A stretch of 9,097 nucleotides of DNA, taken from Chryseobacterium gleum. GTDB taxonomy: Bacteria; Bacteroidota; Bacteroidia; Flavobacteriales_D; Crocinitomicaceae. The notes beneath the pieces were generated by a model. That model was not told where the DNA came from. It ran no database searches and saw only the letters and a program-made list of their open reading frames with translations. The DNA lies in NCBI GenBank assembly GCA_945877005.1, contig CAMCQL010000065.1:1-9097 (forward strand). The letters run 5' to 3'. The first letter of the stretch is position 1. Every line of letters begins with the position of its first letter. The position numbers were made by a program, and so were the translations under genes. Shown here one piece after another: positions 7,111-9,097 of the stretch.

Positions 7111-7809
7111 TTATTTTTCTATTCTTTTTAGAATGTCATTCATCATTTCAATTTGCAATTTTTGTATTTCAATTAAATCTTGTTCTTGATGAAGCATGAG
7201 ATGATCAATTTTTTCATGAAGAATTCTTATTTCGAGTTCAGATTTTAAGTTGATCATATAATCTTTTTTTGATCGTTCTCTATCTTTTTCTTCTTGTCGA
7301 TTCTGGCTCATCATAATTACAGGCGCTTGCAATGCAGCTATGCATGAGAGTATTAGATTCAATAATATAAATGGAAATGGGTCGAAACTTTTTGCTTGAA
7401 GGATGATGATGTTTAATAGAATCCAAATTGTTATAAAAATACCAAATGAAACAATGAAGGTCCAGCTTCCTCCGAATGACGCAACTTTATCGGCTAGACG
7501 TTGACCTAAAGTTATGGTTTCATTTAAAGTGGTATCTTCAATTTTGTCAGAAATAGTACTTTTATCCATGAGTGTATCGACCACTTTCTTTTCTAATAAT
7601 GAAAGTTCTCCTATTTCTTTTTGTAGAAAATCTGCAATGTATTTTTCTCGGTAAATTGCCAATTCTGAAAATGTGATGTAATCTTCATCTGTGAATTCAG
7701 GGTGTTCTTCTACAATTAAACGAAAGATTGATGGTCTTATTAAAGAGCCCTTAATTCCTTCTGATTTTATAAATGGCAAGTTTGATATTTTACTAGTTAA
7801 AGTGTCCAT
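7111..7809 (-). CDS. DUF1003 family inner-membrane protein
   Basis: The 232-residue protein belongs to DUF1003, a widespread bacterial family of unknown function. The diagnostic core is FDPFPFILLNLILSCIAALQ followed by APVIMMSQNRQEEKDR (about 142-177). Two transmembrane helices are visible: about 116-137 (WTFIVSFGIFITIWILLNIIIL) and 144-167, joined by a very short loop containing DPFPF. The N-terminal part (1-110) is charged and probably cytosolic, including LADKVASFGGSWTF leading into the first helix. The C-terminal part (about 170-232) is highly charged and heptad-like, probably a coiled coil. It has its own promoter and is divergent from the SSB cassette, with dnaA 224 bases downstream. 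Nothing in the neighbourhood reveals its job. Confidence 0.92.
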   Translation of the reverse strand: MDTLTSKISNLPFIKSEGIKGSLIRPSIFRLIVEEHPEFTDEDYITFSELAIYREKYIADFLQKEIGELSLLEKKVVDTLMDKSTISDKIEDTTLNETITLGQRLADKVASFGGSWTFIVSFGIFITIWILLNIIILQAKSFDPFPFILLNLILSCIAALQAPVIMMSQNRQEEKDRERSKKDYMINLKSELEIRILHEKIDHLMLHQEQDLIEIQKLQIEMMNDILKRIEK

Positions 7810-7835
7810 GATTAATTTTTATGCGAATATACACA

Positions 7836-7843
7836 CAAAAATA
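7836..7843 (-). promoter_or_regulatory. Putative -7 promoter element of the DUF1003 gene (TATTTTTG)
   Basis: TATTTTTG on the minus strand matches TAnnTTTG exactly and lies 27 bases upstream of the start codon, predicting a leader of about 20 bases. The only upstream TTG (minus strand of 7874-7876) is 30 bases away, too far for a normal -33 element. Confidence 0.45.
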
Positions 7844-7975
7844 AAGCTTAATTTTTAATATAGATTTTATTTACAAGTTATTGAAATTTAAATATATATC
7901 CGTTTTTAATTGAATATAAACGAATAACAATCGAAAGTAAACGGTTAATATTCGAATCTTCTTTTCCCTTCATCT

Positions 7976-7983
7976 CAACTTTG
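7976..7983 (+). promoter_or_regulatory. Putative -7 promoter element of the SSB cassette (CAACTTTG)
   Basis: CAACTTTG followed by CA matches 7 of 8 positions of TAnnTTTG (C for T at the first). It lies 58 bases before the first SSB start, predicting a leader of about 50 bases that is A-rich just before the ATG, as is common in Bacteroidota. No other candidate promoter is seen before the second or third SSB gene. Confidence 0.4.
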
Positions 7984-8041
7984 CATTGTCGAACAACAAA
8001 AGACATTCACTCAATTACTAATTAATTAAAAAACAAAGCAC

Positions 8042-8389
8042 ATGAGTAATTTAAGAAACAAAGTAAACTTAATTGGACGAGTAGGAAACAGACCAGAAAA
8101 AAAAGAAGTCGGAAAGGGGTACACCTTGACTCGAATTTCTATCGCAACGAATGAATCTATAAAAGACAATGCGACAGGTGAATGGAAAAATTCAACTACA
8201 TGGCATTCTGTTTATGCTTGGGGTAAAACAGCGGAACGTATCTGTCTGCAATTAGATAAAGGGAGTGAGGTAGCGATTGAAGGAAAGTTAGTGGTGAAGT
8301 CCTATGAATCAAAAGAAGGCGTGAAACGAACTACGGTAGAGGTAGAAGTAAGTGATTTTATCGCAATGGGAAAGAAAACAACTGTTTAG
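8042..8389 (+). CDS. Small single-stranded DNA-binding protein (SSB), first of three
   Basis: The 115-residue protein is essentially one OB-fold domain of the bacterial SSB family. Recognisable parts are the first strand NKVNLIGRVGNRPE (6-19), the strand and loop ISIATNESIKDNATGEW (32-48), TTWHSVYAWGKTAE (52-65; the WH and AWG positions correspond to the EWHRV region of E. coli SSB with its ssDNA-stacking tryptophan), GSEVAIEGKL (74-83) and the last strands TTVEVEVSDFIAMG. It ends GKKTTV: the disordered tail and the acidic DDDIPF-type tip that recruits partner proteins are missing, and the end is basic. It is therefore unlikely to be the main replicative SSB; it is closer in design to accessory short SSBs such as B. 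subtilis SsbB. It is the most canonical of the three and 32 bases separate it from the second. Confidence 0.93.
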   Translation: MSNLRNKVNLIGRVGNRPEKKEVGKGYTLTRISIATNESIKDNATGEWKNSTTWHSVYAWGKTAERICLQLDKGSEVAIEGKLVVKSYESKEGVKRTTVEVEVSDFIAMGKKTTV

Positions 8390-8421
8390 TTAATTACAAC
8401 AATCTTTAAAATAGAGGTATC

Positions 8422-8736
8422 ATGAATCATGTAAATTTAATCGGTAAAATTTGTTCAGCACCAAAAGTTGTTGAGCTTACAAATGGAAGAAAAATCGCTC
8501 AATTTTCGTTATCAACTCAGGAATCTTATTTAGATGTTGACGGCACTACAAAAGTTCGAAAACAATGGCATCGAATAAGTGCTTGGGGAAGATGGGTTGC
8601 GATTTTGGAAGAGTTGGGCGAGAAAGGTTTAAGCTTGGCAATAGAAGGCAGGTTGACGTCTCGCTTTTATAAATCTAAAACAGGAGAGCGAAAATTGGTC
8701 ACAGAGGTAGAAGTGAATGATTTAGTATTATTATAA
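8422..8736 (+). CDS. Small single-stranded DNA-binding protein (SSB), second of three
   Basis: This 104-residue single OB-fold protein aligns along its whole length with the first SSB, at about one third identity by eye. Shared landmarks are HVNLIGK (3-9), STQESYLDVDG (31-41), QWHRISAWGR (48-57), LSLAIEGRL (70-78), FYKSKTGERK and the EVEVNDLVLL end. The protein stops straight after the last OB strand, with no tail or acidic tip. An AGAGG at 8413-8417, 4 bases before the ATG, is a rare Shine-Dalgarno-like site in this window. It lies 32 bases after the first SSB and 11 bases before the third, with no visible promoter or terminator, so the three are probably one operon. It may pair with its neighbours in a hetero-oligomer, but this is inference. 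Confidence 0.9.
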   Translation: MNHVNLIGKICSAPKVVELTNGRKIAQFSLSTQESYLDVDGTTKVRKQWHRISAWGRWVAILEELGEKGLSLAIEGRLTSRFYKSKTGERKLVTEVEVNDLVLL

Positions 8737-8747
8737 TTTTTCAGGGT

Positions 8748-9038
8748 ATGAATCAAATAACATTAGTAGGAAATATGGGTGATTTTGCAAAAGTCACCCA
8801 ATTTGAAAACGGGGCAAAAGTAGCGCGTTTTAATTTAGCTACTCATTCAAGATCGGATGAAACAAAGTGGTACAGAATGTTTGCGTGGGGTAACATCGCA
8901 CAATTCATAGAGCGATTTGGCAGCAAAGGAAAAAAGATAGTGGTTACCGGCAAGATAGTGGAACGAACCTATATAACCAAAGAAGGTGCCACACGAAAAG
9001 TTGAGGAAGTTGAGGTAAGACACGTAGTAGGCTTATAG
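8748..9038 (+). CDS. Small, divergent single-stranded DNA-binding protein (SSB), third of three
   Basis: At 96 residues this is the shortest and most divergent of the three. The SSB pattern remains clear: QITLVGNMGDFAKVTQFENG (3-22), ARFNLATHSR (26-35), KWYRMFAWGNIAQFIE (40-55), KIVVTGKIVERTY (62-74) and RKVEEVEVRHVVGL. Relative to the other two it lacks roughly 10 residues between the second and third strands, the loop that in E. coli SSB helps wrap ssDNA; WH is replaced by WY while AWG is kept. As in its neighbours the C-terminal acidic tip is absent. The ATG follows the second gene's stop by 11 bases. Its last two codons overlap the end of a gene on the opposite strand. Confidence 0.88.
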   Translation: MNQITLVGNMGDFAKVTQFENGAKVARFNLATHSRSDETKWYRMFAWGNIAQFIERFGSKGKKIVVTGKIVERTYITKEGATRKVEEVEVRHVVGL

Positions 9039-9097
9039 ACCTTCTTTGCGGATAAAATCTAACGTTTCTTGTATATGTTTTTCGGGGTTTGTTTGAC
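9033..9097 (-). CDS. C-terminal 20 codons of an unidentified gene (runs off right edge)
   Basis: On the minus strand an open frame enters from the right edge and ends at a TAA at 9033-9035. The visible peptide NPEKHIQETLDFIRKEGL looks like an ordinary amphipathic helical C-terminus, while the other two minus frames give unlikely peptides or stop. It overlaps the last two codons of the third SSB gene tail to tail by 6 bases. Too little is present to name a family. Confidence 0.5.
   Translation of the reverse strand, partial: QTNPEKHIQETLDFIRKEGL

Larger units (their letters stand above)
7810..8041. other. Divergent regulatory region between DUF1003 and the SSB cassette
   Basis: This 232-base spacer is very AT-rich (especially 7848-7920). 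Besides the two presumed -7 elements it holds three AAACG motifs: inverted at 7901-7905, direct at 7918-7922 and direct at 7939-7943, the last two 21 bases apart. The first and third extend to the inverted pair CCGTTT (7900-7905) and AAACGG (7939-7944). A perfect 8-base palindrome ATTCGAAT (7950-7957) sits 18 bases before the SSB -7 element, about where a -33 element would be. These could be operators, but the evidence is pattern only. Confidence 0.35.

Noticed and set aside
7810..8041. Possible oriC: AT-rich stretch with ATATACACA (7827-7835) and TTATTTACA (7867-7875), each one mismatch from TTATNCACA
   Set aside because: Two single-mismatch boxes are not surprising in AT-rich DNA, no exact box or cluster is present, and the promoters of two divergent genes already explain the spacer.

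Overview
The window looks like a piece of a Bacteroidota chromosome, most likely Flavobacteriales; a Crocinitomicaceae/Fluviicola-like origin is a guess. The support is strong AT richness, promoter -7 elements of the Bacteroidota type (TAnnTTTG) in front of several genes, few Shine-Dalgarno sequences, a secreted TPR plus PD40 beta-propeller protein, and short SSB paralogues of a type common in this phylum. All of this is read from sequence; no database search was possible.

Layout. (1) Positions 1-2117, minus strand: purB (adenylosuccinate lyase) followed 11 bases later by the start of a secreted protein of unknown function that runs off the left edge. (2) Positions 2310-3683, plus strand, divergent from purB: a periplasmic TPR/PD40 protein without the usual C-terminal OmpA anchor. 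(3) Positions 3684-3839: a convergent intergenic stretch with nested inverted repeats and an odd minus-strand reading frame in frame with the upstream peptidase. (4) Positions 3840-6886, minus strand: dnaA, then a YigZ/IMPACT-family gene (GTG start), then an M42-type metallo-aminopeptidase, probably co-transcribed. (5) Positions 7111-7809, minus strand: a DUF1003 two-helix membrane protein. (6) Positions 8042-9038, plus strand: three consecutive small SSB/OB-fold genes, each lacking the acidic C-terminal tip. (7) Positions 9033-9097, minus strand: the last 20 codons of an unidentified gene overlapping the end of the third SSB gene.

Most of the window is housekeeping: purine synthesis, replication initiation and peptide turnover. 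The most unusual part is the triple SSB cassette, whose members are clearly homologous but diverged (about one third identity or less by eye), differ in length and are closely spaced, as expected of co-expressed, specialised subunits. The upstream regions of dnaA and of the SSB cassette share a 15-16 base sequence around the presumed -7 promoter element. No classic oriC (a cluster of DnaA boxes) was seen near dnaA. No RNA genes, CRISPR arrays or complete insertion sequences were seen.
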